A DNA stretch of 64,000 bases from Magicicada septendecula (Eukaryota; Arthropoda; Insecta; Hemiptera; Cicadidae). The notes beneath the pieces were generated by a model. The model searched no databases. It saw only the letters and a list, made by a program, of their open reading frames with translations, and was not told where the DNA came from. The stretch is from positions 434,167,080 through 434,231,079 of the forward strand of contig CM068373.1 of the NCBI GenBank assembly GCA_034769895.1, in the 5' to 3' direction. Position numbers and translations under genes: made by a program. Position 1 is the first letter of the stretch; each line of letters opens with the position of its first letter. Shown here in pieces: positions 52,648-63,723 of this stretch.

Positions 52648-54226
52648 TCAATTATTGTGTGAAATCGATTGGTCTTTCTTTTGAATTATCAATTGTAATA
52701 TTAATTCTTTCAATTTGTATAGTACATCATCATTTGCACATTTCAATCCGAATATCGATAGATTATTTTGTTCTGTTCTAACTAATCCGCCCGTAAATTC
52801 ATTAAAGACATACACAGTGTTATTCTTAAAAAAGTATAAATTGCCATCAGAAAATCTAAATGATGAATCGATTTTAGGCGGTACCAGGAAATGTATCGGA
52901 TATATAACCCCATGATTTAGTAGTGAACATACACTCATTGACTTCTCTATAATAATTATCATCATGAAATATATAAGTTTTACCTGTATAACTGTTAAAT
53001 ACCGCATGCAAATTATTCGGTTGTATGTTAAATAAAGACTGGATATGCTTCGGATAACCATGACTTAATTTAAGACTCATTAAATCAAACATGAATACCA
53101 AAGAATCTATAAACATAACTATCTCGCCAGATGGCCGTTGATATACAGCTAAAATTTTTGTGAAATTTCTTGGAAGAAACGTTAACCAATGCTTTATTAT
53201 AAGCGGTTTGGTGTACATCATCTCTGTCGGATTTAATATCCACAGCCATTTTTCATGTAATATATATAATCGTTTATCGGCAATTAAAAATAAATTAATA
53301 TTTTTAAAATTACAAAGATCAATTTTATTTGTATCTATAGGACGCTCGTCTTCCGTCTCTGGTATTGAAGAAGATGGTGACATCGGTATGAAAGACGTCA
53401 TAAAAGTGTTTTGTGTCTTACCATACAAATTTTGAATAGCTAAAACATCATCATCACCTAACTCGATTTTACCGTTGTAATAAGCATACATTACAGAATC
53501 TGATACATCTGAATGTGATAAACCTATAGCATGACCGATTTCGTGTATTAAAGTTGCATACAAACTTGATTGACCAAGAGGAACGACTTTACCAGTCGAA
53601 TATGACCAATTTTCATCTTCATCAATATGAATTTCTCGTCTTGAATTATTATAATCAGGAAAATATGCGTGCGCTAATGTTCCGCCTTTGCCGTCAAACA
53701 TTCTCGTACATTGCCATGATTCTTTTTGCATCATATGTTTCAATCGTTTATTAGAAATTAAAATATCTGTATTCACTCTATCATGTTTGAAACGTATACC
53801 AGACTTTTCCTCCCATACTGCGAAAGCTTGTTTAGTCAATTCTAACACCTCTTGATTCGCTAAATAATAATGCCATGTTACTTCGGGCTTGTTCCATTTG
53901 AAACTAGATACTCGATAATCGATAATATCACTGTTACCGCACCTAGTTTTCGACATTAAGTTTATAGTTTCATTATTTAATTCGCCATCAGTAGGCAATT
54001 TATAGTATTCTTGAAATATAAGTAACGCGTTAGCAATATCTGATTCATTTACCGCTTGCAACGAAAATTCATCATCTGTTTTAAGATAACCATAGTCATA
54101 TAAATATCGCTTAACTTTATCCATTTCAATCTGTGTTGTATTATCGGTCGAAGAATTTGCTAGTAATATTTGATCGCATTTTGCCCATAATGTTAAAAAA
54201 AATATTACAGATTTAAGCGGTGTCAT
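52648..54226 (-). pseudogene. Secreted matrix metalloproteinase, frameshifted near the 3' end
   Basis: From the ATG at 54226 the protein starts with a signal peptide (MTPLKSVIFFLTLWAKC). A prodomain with cysteine switch SKTRCGNSD follows, then the catalytic zinc site HEIGHAIGLSHS with Met-turn SVMYAYY. After a serine/proline linker comes a hemopexin domain beginning IDLCNF. The first frame stops at 52874. A 1-base insertion near 52880-52888 moves the rest of the last hemopexin blade, with its closing cysteine, into another frame that ends at 52648. Such enzymes cut extracellular matrix. No introns are visible, unlike typical host genes. It reads inward from the right inverted repeat. The catalytic domain is intact. 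Confidence 0.9.
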
Positions 54227-54268
54227 AGTTTCCGATTGTACTGTACAATGACAAATACCAAACAACAT

Positions 54269-55004
54269 CATTAATAAAAAAATATATCACGCCATTATCC
54301 CTTCTCCTAAACATTTGTTTACAAACAGACGCGCTCCGGCGGCGGTCGCCGAACTCCGAATGTTTACGTTTACGTTTTTCGTGTCCCAGCTTTACTTTGT
54401 TTACGTTTGTCGGAATGTTTATGTTTACGTTTGTTACTGGGTCAGCGTGTCGTCGATCGGCGGCCAAAGAAAACAACGAGCACGTGGTGATAGCCGCGTC
54501 GGCGAGAGAGAAAAAAACGTAAACATAAACATTCTCTCTCGGCACAAACGTAAACAACGCAAAGCTGGGACACGAAAAACGTAAACATAAACACGAGGAG
54601 GTCGATGACCGCGACGCGGTGGTGGTGGGTGCGGGGTGAGGCGGGGGTGGGGAGGAAGGAAAAAAATGTAAACATAAACAGAGGAGAGAACGTAAACAAC
54701 GCAAAGCTGGGACACGCGGTGAGAAAAAAACGTAAACATAAACACGAGGAGGTCGATGACCACGGCGGGTGCGGGGTAGGGCGGGGTGGGGAGGAAGGAA
54801 AAATGTAAACATAAACAGAGGAGTGGGGGGCGTGGCGAGAGAGAAAAAATGTAAACAAACCGGAAAAATGTAAACAAACGAGCGGAGTTGGATGACCGCG
54901 CGGCGGTATGTAGGTGAAGACGGGGGTGGAGGGAGTGAAAAAAATGTAAACATAAACAAACGAGGGGGGCGTGGCTGTCCCAGAACCAACCTTTTATTAC
55001 TACT
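54269..55004. repeat. Polinton right terminal inverted repeat
   Basis: This 736-bp reverse complement of 32929-33665 ends CCTTTTATTACTACT against the target duplication CTTGAG. It lies directly upstream of the metalloproteinase and probably supplies its promoter, as the left copy does for BIR gene 1. Confidence 0.95.
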
Positions 55005-55141
55005 CTTGAGTTGATTTAGTCTTTCTCTGACTGTGGGATCGTGCGTTATTTGCTGGTTGTTTAGTCAAGTGTGTTCATGCGTGTTTATAGTGGCGGTTTG
55101 TTTTATTTTATACTATATTTCTATTTTCTATTTATTTCACT

Positions 55142-57362
55142 ATGGACGCGTGGATTAAGACTGGATCGTGCCGTAAAAGACAGACTTCAGCTAATTATGA
55201 CGAACCTTCCACATCCGGTACCAGTGCTTCATGTAATACACCTAAAGGTGACAGTGTTAGTGAAGTTAGCGAACTGAGCTCCTTCCTCAAGAAGGCAAAA
55301 CCCTGCTTTCGTAACTACAACGCTGACGATTTGAAATATGGGTTTGTGTTTTGTGGCACAGAAGACGAGCCTCTTCCTCAGTGTGTTGTGTGTTTTGAAG
55401 TACTTGCTAATGAAAGTATGAAACCCTCAAAACTGGAAAGACATTTATCAAGAAAACATGCATAATACGTAAGTAAGCCAATCGATTTTTTCCAGAACAA
55501 AAAACGAGAATTTTTTAAGTCAAAATCAGTGATAACAAAATAGTCTTCTGGTGAACAAAATAAGCGAACTACAATCGCTTCATATCGACTATCCTTATTG
55601 ATAGCCAAAAAGGGGGCAGCTCACACCGTAGGAGAGGATATTATTTTACCAGCGGCCAAAATAATATCTGATGCTTTATTTAGCGAAAAGCAAATAAAAC
55701 TAATTGGTGAAATACCCCTATCAAACACAACGGTAAAGAGAAGAATCGATGAAATGGCAGATTTTGTGAAACAGTCCATGATCACAGTTTTAAAGCAAAG
55801 TGAGTACTTTTCACTTCAGCTTGATGAAAGCACAGATGTAGCTGACAAGACTATTCTGTTAGCTTTTGTTAGGTTTGAATTTGATGGGAGGATAGAAGAA
55901 GAAATGCTCTTTTGTAAATGTTTGCCATCGACAACAACGGGGGAAGAAATTTTTAAATGTCTTGATGGCTTTATACTAGAAAATGAAATAGAGTGGTTAA
56001 AATGTGTTGCACTGACGACTGATGGTGCGCGTGCTATGTCTGGCATTTACTCAGGTTTGATTGCCAAAGTTAGGGCAGTTGCCCCTTCTGTTCAGTGGAC
56101 TCACTGTAGCCTGCACCGAGAGGCCCTTGTACTTAAAGGTCTGGCCGAAAGCCTAAAGAAAATCCTTAATGATGCAGTGAAAATTGTGAATTTCATTAAA
56201 TCAAGACCTAAAAATTCAAGACTGTTTGCCGTACTGTGCGATGAGATGGGCAGTGAGCACAAAACACTTCTGCACTGTGAATACGCTGGCTGTCAAGAGG
56301 GAAGTGCTATCAAGATTATTTGAGCTTCGAGATGAACTGAGAATGTTTTTGTTGGAGCACAAAAGTAATGCGAAATCTGTGAGCAGTTTTTTGGAAATGT
56401 TAAATGACGAAAACTGGCTAATACGGCTTTCATATTTGGGTGACATATTCAGTGCTCTCAATATCCTCAATTTATCGCTGCAAGGGAAGGATGTCCACAA
56501 GTTCTATGTTCAAGATAAAATAGAAGCAACTATTAAAAAACTTGAAAGATGGTGTAGTAAAGTGAAAGACAGTTGTTTTGATGCATTCCCACTCCTCAAT
56601 GACTTCTTAGAAACATATGGAATCAAAGTTAACGAGGAAATTGCAACTGCCATGAAGGAACATCTTGAAGCACTGGCCTCTAGTTTCAGGTAATTATTCT
56701 CAAATGATTTTACTAATAACCACTTAGATTTGAAGTATATCTTATTAAACATAAGTCTTATTATTTTCATGATATTATTTTTCACCCAATAAAGAAAAGT
56801 AACAATTAAGTTCTACCGCTTCTTTATTTAAAATGATAATGGTTACGGGTTAATGTTTTAAGTTTAAGGTTTTTACGAACTGATATTTTTACGTTAGGCC
56901 CACTGAAAGTTGTTTGTTTATGCAAGAGTATTACTTAAAATTGGTTCTTATTTTAGGAGTTACTTTCCAAGAATTCCTGATGAATTGTTATGGATAAGAA
57001 ATCCGTTTGTAGAGGACAATCTTAAAAAGCTAAAACTGTCAGCATCTGAGGAAGACTCCCTGATGGAACTATCATGTGATTCTTTTTTGAAAACTTTCTT
57101 TAAAGACTCAAGCCTAATTCCATTTTGGATCAAAATAAAGGGAGAGTATCGAGTGCTTGCAAATATAGCTTTGAAGGAATTAATGGGATTTACAACTACT
57201 TACTTATGCGAGCGTGCATTTTCTAGTTTGGTTTTTTTAAAAAACAAATGTAGAAACAAACTTTGTGTGGAAAACGATTTACGCCTAAAACTAACAAGCT
57301 TCAATCCAGATATAGAAAGTATCATTAACACCAAGACCAAACAATACCACAAATCTTATTGA
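55142..57362 (+). pseudogene. hAT transposase (BED finger, ZBED5/SCAND3-like), inactive
   Basis: From the ATG at 55142 it reads MDAWIKTGSCRKRQ, then a BED-type zinc finger CVVCFEVLANESMKPSKLER with HLSRKH. The catalytic core follows: LQLDESTDVADK, ALTTDGARAMSG and WTHCSLHREALV (the DDE region and insertion domain). The C-terminal dimerisation domain reads TTTYLCERAFSSLVFLKNKC. Two in-frame stops (55463-55465 and about 55540) and frameshifts around 56280-56310 disable it. A GT-AG intron at 56690-56956 joins the last exon neatly in frame. The element's left arm is on the far side of the Polinton. Confidence 0.9.
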
Positions 57363-57837
57363 GTTTACCATTTAATTTGTATAAAATAAATTTCTTATTG
57401 GACAAAATATTGTTTCTTTTCTTTAATAACGTTCCCTTCACCATTTTAAAAATTCTTACTCAGCAAAGCATTTGCACATATAATAATAACTTCAGTTTCA
57501 TATTACATATAATTTTACGTGTATATATATATATATACACACAACGTAGTGGTAGTGTATATATATATATATATACTGGGTCGGAAAATTTTTCCAGAAA
57601 GATTGTGGGTCCCATTAAAAAAAAGATTGGGAACCACTGCTCTACACGTTTAGGCTACTATCTCGATAATATCATATTATCTGGATACATATACGACATA
57701 TTTACGACCCCGCGTTTTCTCTCCTCGTTATAATAGGGTTTCTTTTCCAAACACTTTTAGTTTATTCTTTACTTCTACAGCATACGCAAACTTTCTTTCA
57801 CACTAACCAAAAATACATACGCGTGGTTGTGAGTGTA

Positions 57838-58739
57838 TGAGGTTTGATCAAAATGTTTATGCAATTTTCAATTTTCACCGCTACAAGTGTCCGAATAAAC
57901 AATAATTGTATTTGTGTGATGTTTGTACATATGTTAGTGATAATCGTCTAAAATTTTAGCCCTATTTGATAGACAGTTTAGATTTCACAGCTAATTGAGT
58001 AAGTCGTCGTTAGGTCTATTGGAAGATTTGTATTGTCATTCTACAATGCAAGACTGAAGAACATGGATTAAATTTTGTGTAAACTGTGAGATAAACTGTT
58101 CTGTCCTGGTAAACGTGTTCAGAAGGCTTTTGGCAAGACTGCTATGTGTGAACAAACTGTTTACAAGATTCAAATACTGCCGTAAATTAGCTGGAGATCG
58201 TGGTTGTCAAATAAAGTTTATGTTTTTGTGTTCCACAAAATTTCATCGCCAGGCGCAGTGGTAAATAACAGTACCATTTGGACATTTTATGCCATTTGTA
58301 TGAAGCTATTCGTAGGAAACGGCCAGATGTACGGAAGAATAATTTGTGGAAATTGCAACCCGATAATGCGTCTGGACGCACGTAATTGCTTGTTAGAATT
58401 TTGCCGGGCTAGACAAAGAAAAGGTCACAATGATAGCACGGCAACTGCCGTATTCACCAAGTGTGTCCCAACGCGATCTTTCCTCCTCCCAATAGTAATA
58501 TTCTTTACGAAAGGATAGCGTTTTGCGACTGTTGAAGTTGTAAAACGAAAATTGCTAAGCGAGCTTAAAGCTGTACCAAAAAGTGCATGCGTGAAATATT
58601 TTGAAGAATGCAAAACGGCTGGCTTCATCTTGTTACATTCGACTGAGATTACTTTGAAGGGAGCAGTATAAGTGTGGGCGAATGAAGGCATAATTTTAAA
58701 AAAATACATGAACAGCATGATCTTTTTGATCAAACCTTG
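57838..58739 (+). mobile_element. Decayed mariner-type transposon
   Basis: Inverted termini GAGGTTTGATCAAAA (left) and TTTTGATCAAACCTTG (right) lie next to TA. Degenerate plus-strand frames give mariner transposase pieces in order: KFCVNCEINCSVLV, then RRKRPDV/NNLWKLQPDNASGR (the DNA.. catalytic region) and LLSELKAVPKSACVKYFEEC near the end. It has many stops and shifts, and is about 900 bp, shorter than the usual 1.3 kb. Confidence 0.7.
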
Positions 58740-60329
58740 TATATGTGCGCGCGCACGTTGGAGAGAGGAAAAACATAGAGACAAACAGATAAACAAATAC
58801 CCAGATGTAGAAACATGCAGAAACAAAGTAGATTTTGATCTCGCCATAAATTTCGTCATTGAACTAACGAAGCGAGTTTTCAGTCTTAACTCGGCCGTTC
58901 GACATTTGTCTGTCTCTCTGTCTACCTGTTTGGGATATTTCGTACGATAACTTTTGAACGCATCATCCAACTTTCGTAAAACTTGGCATGCGTATCCATA
59001 CTAATCCTATTGTCTTTTAGATTGATCCCTCTCTCGAAATCGGATGATAGTGGCAAAAAAATGTGAGGAGTCAAAATTATGGAAAAATTTCAACATGCCC
59101 ATGTAAGGTATCAAATTAAACACAATTTTAACCAAGATCTGAATATAGTGTTTAGTTTTGGAAATTCGACATTTTTAGGATCAAGATCCAACAAAAGTGT
59201 TAAAAAATCCTAAAAATCCAAGGGGCATATTAGACTAAAGATAGTTTTAACTACAGTTAAATATAGAGGTTACATTCTAAAATGATTAAATTTTTAACTT
59301 TTTAATTTCAAATTTAAACCATAAAAAACGTATTAAAATTTTGTAAAACTTTAAAACTTCATACCGATCATCGAAACAAAGGAAATCATCTTGTATAAAG
59401 TCATAATTCGCATAAGCTCTGATAAAACATTAACGTGTTATAGCATTTGATATTCTTTTGTGTTTCAGGCAGTTGCCTTTAGTATGTGTTTTTGTCATCA
59501 TACATCCGACACTACAGTCCAGGATGGACCTTGGCCTTGTGTTTAATATCTATTGAAAGTAAGGTGTACAGAAAAACAGAGATGACTGCATACGTATATC
59601 TCCGTCTGTCACAACATTCACAAAAACCGTTTCACTCTTTATGTAAAACGAATCCCGGTGGGAACAGGGAGTGCTGGACATTGCTACCACATCTACCTAA
59701 ATTGGACGTATTAATAGATTTTCCGCTTCACAACCCCCAGTAGTATATGTATCGGCCTACATCTCAATTTAGATTTTTTTTAATTTTACATTCGCTGTTA
59801 TCAACTTACATTCAGTTTCATAAAAAGTAAATCCCAATTATTACATCTGAAAAAAGTAATAAACTTTTTTACGAGTCTGAAAATAGCATTTTGCATTCTC
59901 AATACGACGGTTTTAATTGAAACGCACTTTGTCCGCCCAATGAGGTTTCCTTAGACTATAAAACAGAATTTTCTCGTCTGGTTTTCAAATAGATAAAACA
60001 ATAGGTACTAATTCACGTGCGCTCCTTTCTCCTTATTTACGATGCGACTTGCTTTGTTCAAACGTTAATATCTTTTCTTCAATTTATTTTTAATACTTAT
60101 TATTTTAAGATTAACGATAGATTCTCTATCATTTCATTGTCTACTATGAAATCCAGTCCGGTATAGTCATTAGTCATTTATAATGTTAGTACTACTCAGC
60201 TATCAACAAATCTGGTTGCCTTACATTAATCTACGCAGTAGTATGGCAATGAGGAAGAAGCAGTTTATTCCTCTACATTTTCGCTATCATAATATTGTAA
60301 AAAGTACTACATATTCACTTTCTTTCTCT
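58740..60329. other. No gene recognised
   Basis: About 1.6 kb of intergenic sequence. A short alternating GCGCGCGCAC run lies at 58747-58757. The open frames here show no protein character. No RNA gene seen. Confidence 0.4.
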
Positions 60330-60337
60330 CCCTCTTC

Positions 60338-60379
<42 letters not shown>

Positions 60380-60440
60380 CCTCTCTCTCTCTCTAACTCT
60401 CTCTCTCACGCGCGCGCGCACACAGGCACACACACTCACA
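60330..60440. repeat. (TC)n, (CG)n and (CA)n microsatellite block
   Basis: About 30 TC units with interruptions, then CGCGCGCGCACACAGG and CACACACACTCACACA, immediately before an LTR of the recurrent family. Confidence 0.95.
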
Positions 60441-60450
60441 CATAAAGTAT

Positions 60451-60790
60451 TGTTACGACGGTCTCACTGATCGTGGAAAACAAAATAAAGGCACCAATGA
60501 CGTCACTAATAACCAGCTTTAATTTATCACAAAAATTCAATTCGTATTCAACCCGTACAATAATTCAACTTAAATCTGTCCACACGCAATAATAATGTCA
60601 ACTATAAAGAATTCCGCACTTGATCTTAAAAAAACAACATCCACTTGATATCGCTTGACAAATCGCCCAACATAAACTGACTTCTTAGCGGCAACTATGT
60701 CTATTTTTTCTTGGCAGAAACACACATCTGTCGGGAAACACGTAGAACGACACTCTCCATTGTTCGAGACGGTTCGTCGTTGCAGTAGGC
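60451..60790 (-). mobile_element. LTR fragment, reverse orientation
   Basis: It starts TGTTACGACGGTCTCACTGA and continues with ACCAGCTTTAATT and AAATCTGTCCACACGCAATA, matching 251-765. The distal end is lost or too divergent to place. Confidence 0.65.
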
Positions 60791-61179
60791 CTATTGTTTA
60801 ATATTTTACGTGTTGCAATCAAATACTCTTCAATAGCTGCAACTGTGCCGGCATCTAGACGTAAACGATAAGGGTTCAGCTATCCATGGAAAACTTGTAT
60901 GATTTAAATAACATTTGTTACACTTTTTATTTCTCAGGAACGTGACAGGGTACAGTCTTCAAGATCGCAAAAAGAAATTTGAATGCTCGGCAGGTAATGA
61001 ATATTATGCGTGTACTCGATAGGATTGTCCAATATCGGCTAAACGATTGGAATATCATAACCGAATGGATGTCTGCCACGTCGCCAAACGACTGTGGAAA
61101 TATAAGCCAAAGAAATGGAGAGGTGTGGGGTGCGTTCGAAGAAGCGTTCGAGTGACCAACTCTAGTGTATCTGGTTGGG
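60791..61179. other. No gene recognised
   Basis: Probably a mix of the LTR's decayed upstream part and LINE 3' sequence; nothing clear. Confidence 0.3.
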
Positions 61180-62080
61180 ACCGGGACAAACCATTTTTGG
61201 TTTGATCCTTGCTGCCAAAGGTCTTCTTCAATTTCTCGTTCCCTAAATACAGTCTGAATTTTTCCTATCAAGGTGATAGGTGGTCTTCCTTTCTTCCTTC
61301 TACCGTTGTAATTTTTTGTTTAGATAAAATCAACAATTGAATTTTTTACACTCATTCTGTCCTTAATGATTTCATTTCTAATCTTCTCACGTCTGGATAC
61401 TCTTGCCGAACGTATCCAAAAGTCCACTATTGCTGTCATTATTTTTGTTCTTGTGTGTTTATTAGTAGTCCAAACTTCTGAGCCGTTAGTCTTGATACTT
61501 CTAACAATGATTTTAAATAATGGTATGGTGTTAAACAATGCTGTAATTTGCTTATCTCACAGGATTCCATTTAATGTAGATATATCTATCTTTTCCAAAT
61601 CAAAACATAATTTCTTATCCGTGGGATTTCGTTAAGGTGTAATGCTCAGTTTCATAGAGAAGTGTGGGAAGAGCCATCACCTTGTAGAACTTTAAGCGTG
61701 TTTCTTTACTCGTTGATTTTAGAATTCTGCGGATGGTCCCACAAATACGGTTATACTTGTGCAGCTTCTTCACCACATCATTGTTTGTAATGTAAGACAC
61801 ATTTTAGCCCAGATGTTCAAACGTACTGACCAGAATAGTACCATTTACAACAACTTTTCTCGTATCGGTCAGCTCCATGAAAAGCTACGACCTCGGTCTT
61901 CAATGTAGATATCTGTAATCCGAAATCCTTACAGATTCAACTTAATCAGTCTTCAGCCATTTTGCAATCCGCTTTCCTAGTTCCACAGGATAGCCTGGTT
62001 ATGATCAATTAACAACGTGTCAACTGCAGAATTACTAATCATAAAATGTTACGGATGTTTCAGCCGCCAATTGTATATGA
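61180..62080 (-). pseudogene. RTE-like LINE C-terminal half
   Basis: On the minus strand it reads VVKKLHKYNRICGTIRRIL, then KETRLKFYKVMALPTLLYE, SEVWTTNKHTRTKIMTAIVD, RRKEGRPPITLIGKIQTVF and EREIEEDLWQQG, split over several frames. Dead and 5'-truncated. Confidence 0.75.
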
Positions 62081-62118
62081 CATCGTCTATATATAAATTA
62101 ATAAGACAAGGTGTCCAT

Positions 62119-62437
62119 CTAGAATACAAGGAGCGGAAATGAGGTTCTTGAGGGCTGTAAAAGGTTGTGCCAGGAGAGATCTTATCAGAAATGATCATAT
62201 TAGAATGTAGCGAGGCATAGCTGAAAGCTTAAATGACAAAATCTCCCGGTACAAAACGGAGTGGCGGTTACACGTAGAGAGAATGGATTCAATTAGATTT
62301 TCAAGAAGAGCCCTTGACTATCGTCCAAGGGAGAAGAAAAGTGTGGGATGACTCCGTAACCGATAGTTGGATGACTTCAATTGATACTGGAACAGGCTGC
62401 TAGCCTAAGCCGTAAAGGATGACGACGATGACGAAGT
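62119..62437 (+). pseudogene. LINE 3' end, sister of 7610-8640
   Basis: Nearly the same sequence as 8318-8640: AGAATACAAGGAGCGGAAAT, then RAVKGCARRDLIRNDHIR, a stop, and KISRYKTEWRLHVERM. It ends in the same GATGACGACGATGACGAAG tail. 5'-truncated at 62119. Confidence 0.85.
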
Positions 62438-62814
62438 GTCCATGGGCAACCTTGTTGTACTCCACAATTCATCAGCCCCACACTAGGAGTTGTGCACATT
62501 ATTCTCCAGTCCTTACAAAAACAAAAACCGTTAAACAACATATAACAGGCTACAACAAAGAACAGAACATAACATGTTTTGATAATATTATTAAGATTGA
62601 AAGTCAAAAAACACATTCACAGGCACACAATACATGCCGATTTATAAAATGATAAAACTCCGTACATCATACACCTGACCTTGAATTGCCAAAGGAAAAA
62701 TTAAATATACTGATAGACAGATTATAAAGTAATTGCTCCGACTTATAAAATACGCAGACAAGAATAAAAGAAGTAAATAAGTTAAAAAAAACCCTCCATT
62801 CCATAAAACGACTT
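62438..62814. other. No gene recognised
   Basis: Intergenic sequence between the LINE tail and the dispersed repeat; no structure identified. Confidence 0.35.
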
Positions 62815-63060
62815 GAGCTAATATGCAATTCTAATTGGATGAAACTGAATTCTAAATTCAGAAACAAAACTTCATCAACAAATTTAAATTTGACCTGAGA
62901 ATGTAAATTCATCTTTTAAATTAGCCGGCATTGTTGCCAGTTTAATTAATATTAATATTAGTCTTTTCAGCTGACAGAAGATTTAATAACCCTTCGTCTG
63001 CAATTAATTGCTTCTAATTAATTTGTGAGTCACATTCGTAATTAATTCTGCCCAAACAGC
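62815..63060. repeat. Dispersed repeat shared with 2155-2410
   Basis: It contains AAATTAGCCGGCATTGTTG and the following AT-rich block in the same order as the copy near the left end of the window. Non-coding; class unknown. Confidence 0.5.
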
Positions 63061-63195
63061 GTTGTATATTCTCTCACTCGATAGTTTGAGTCCTCTCTTT
63101 CTGGCCATTAAAAGGTTTATTATCTACTGTCGGAGGCCTATAATTACCTTGTCCTTACTTAACTTTAAGTTTACAAACTTTAGTGGGAAACATAT

Positions 63196-63723
63196 TGTTA
63201 CGACATTACAGAACGATCCACGTGGTTCTCGATGTTCCAGTGGAATCCGGCTGTCATGCGTGTGCTTACGTGATCTTTAACGCGTTAGCTAGACTGTGTC
63301 AGAAGTCGCGCGGCCGTGCGCACTATGTCAACGCCGCAATGAATTACGCTCTAATATTTTCCTTTACTGCTGACGCGTAGTATCGACTTTTCTGGAACAA
63401 TTCTGCTATCTATTTAAACGACAACAGCTGCACTTAGCAGTTAGTTTGAGACCAGATTTATTGGAGTGCGGTTTGTAATATTGTGGCAAAGTGTTATGTG
63501 TTTTATAATTGTCCGGGACAATTGTAATACAATTGCGGTTTATATTAGTAGGCATTTTTATTGCGTGTGAACATTTTTTTTTTTTATTTGTTGTAAGAGA
63601 CTATCTTGTTGATTACAAACTGTTTAATTGTGATAATTAAAGCTGGTGATTTAGTGACGTAAATGGTGTCTTGTATTTTGTTTTCCACTGTACCATACGA
63701 CGATCAGTTAGACCGTGGTAACA
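63196..63723 (+). mobile_element. Solo LTR, complete
   Basis: 528 bp from TGTTACGACATT to CCGTGGTAACA. A CTATTTAAACG TATA-type box at about 63411 is followed by CACTTAGCAGTTAGTTTGAG, an initiator-like region. An AATTAAAGCTGG polyadenylation segment and the conserved tail TTTTCCACTGTACCATACGA follow. No retroelement genes are adjacent, and no clear short target duplication is visible. Confidence 0.7.

Larger units (their letters stand above)
32929..55004 (+). mobile_element. Polinton/Maverick (adintovirus-like) element, 22,076 bp
   Basis: Bounded by the 6-base target duplication CTTGAG (32923-32928 and 55005-55010), the size left by Polinton integrases, and by inverted repeats of about 737 bp starting AGTAGTAATAAAAGG. 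It encodes integrase, packaging ATPase, adenain-like protease, minor and major capsid proteins and protein-primed PolB, the diagnostic set. It adds four BIR proteins, dUTPase and a matrix metalloproteinase. Base composition of the coding part is AT-rich, while the inverted repeats are GC-richer. Two genes are broken (PolB, metalloproteinase). It inserted into the hAT element after that element was already in place. Confidence 0.95.
31708..57639 (+). mobile_element. hAT DNA transposon, split by the Polinton insertion
   Basis: The left end reads CAGTGGTTCCCAAACTGTGG and the right end, read inward, CAGTGGTTCCCAATCTTT; thirteen bases are identical. Both ends are flanked by the same 8 bases, CTCTACAC (31700-31707 and 57640-57647), the duplication size typical of hAT. 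Subtracting the Polinton and its 6-bp duplication leaves about 3,850 bp, a normal hAT length. The transposase gene is at 55142-57362, so the Polinton landed in its upstream region. The copy is dead because the transposase has stops and frameshifts. Confidence 0.9.

Noticed and set aside
58425-58970. 181-codon minus-strand frame
   Set aside because: It overlaps the decayed mariner, whose transposase reads on the plus strand; this frame is its shadow.
60183-60470. Ser-Leu ORF
   Set aside because: Translation of the (TC)n and (CA)n block.
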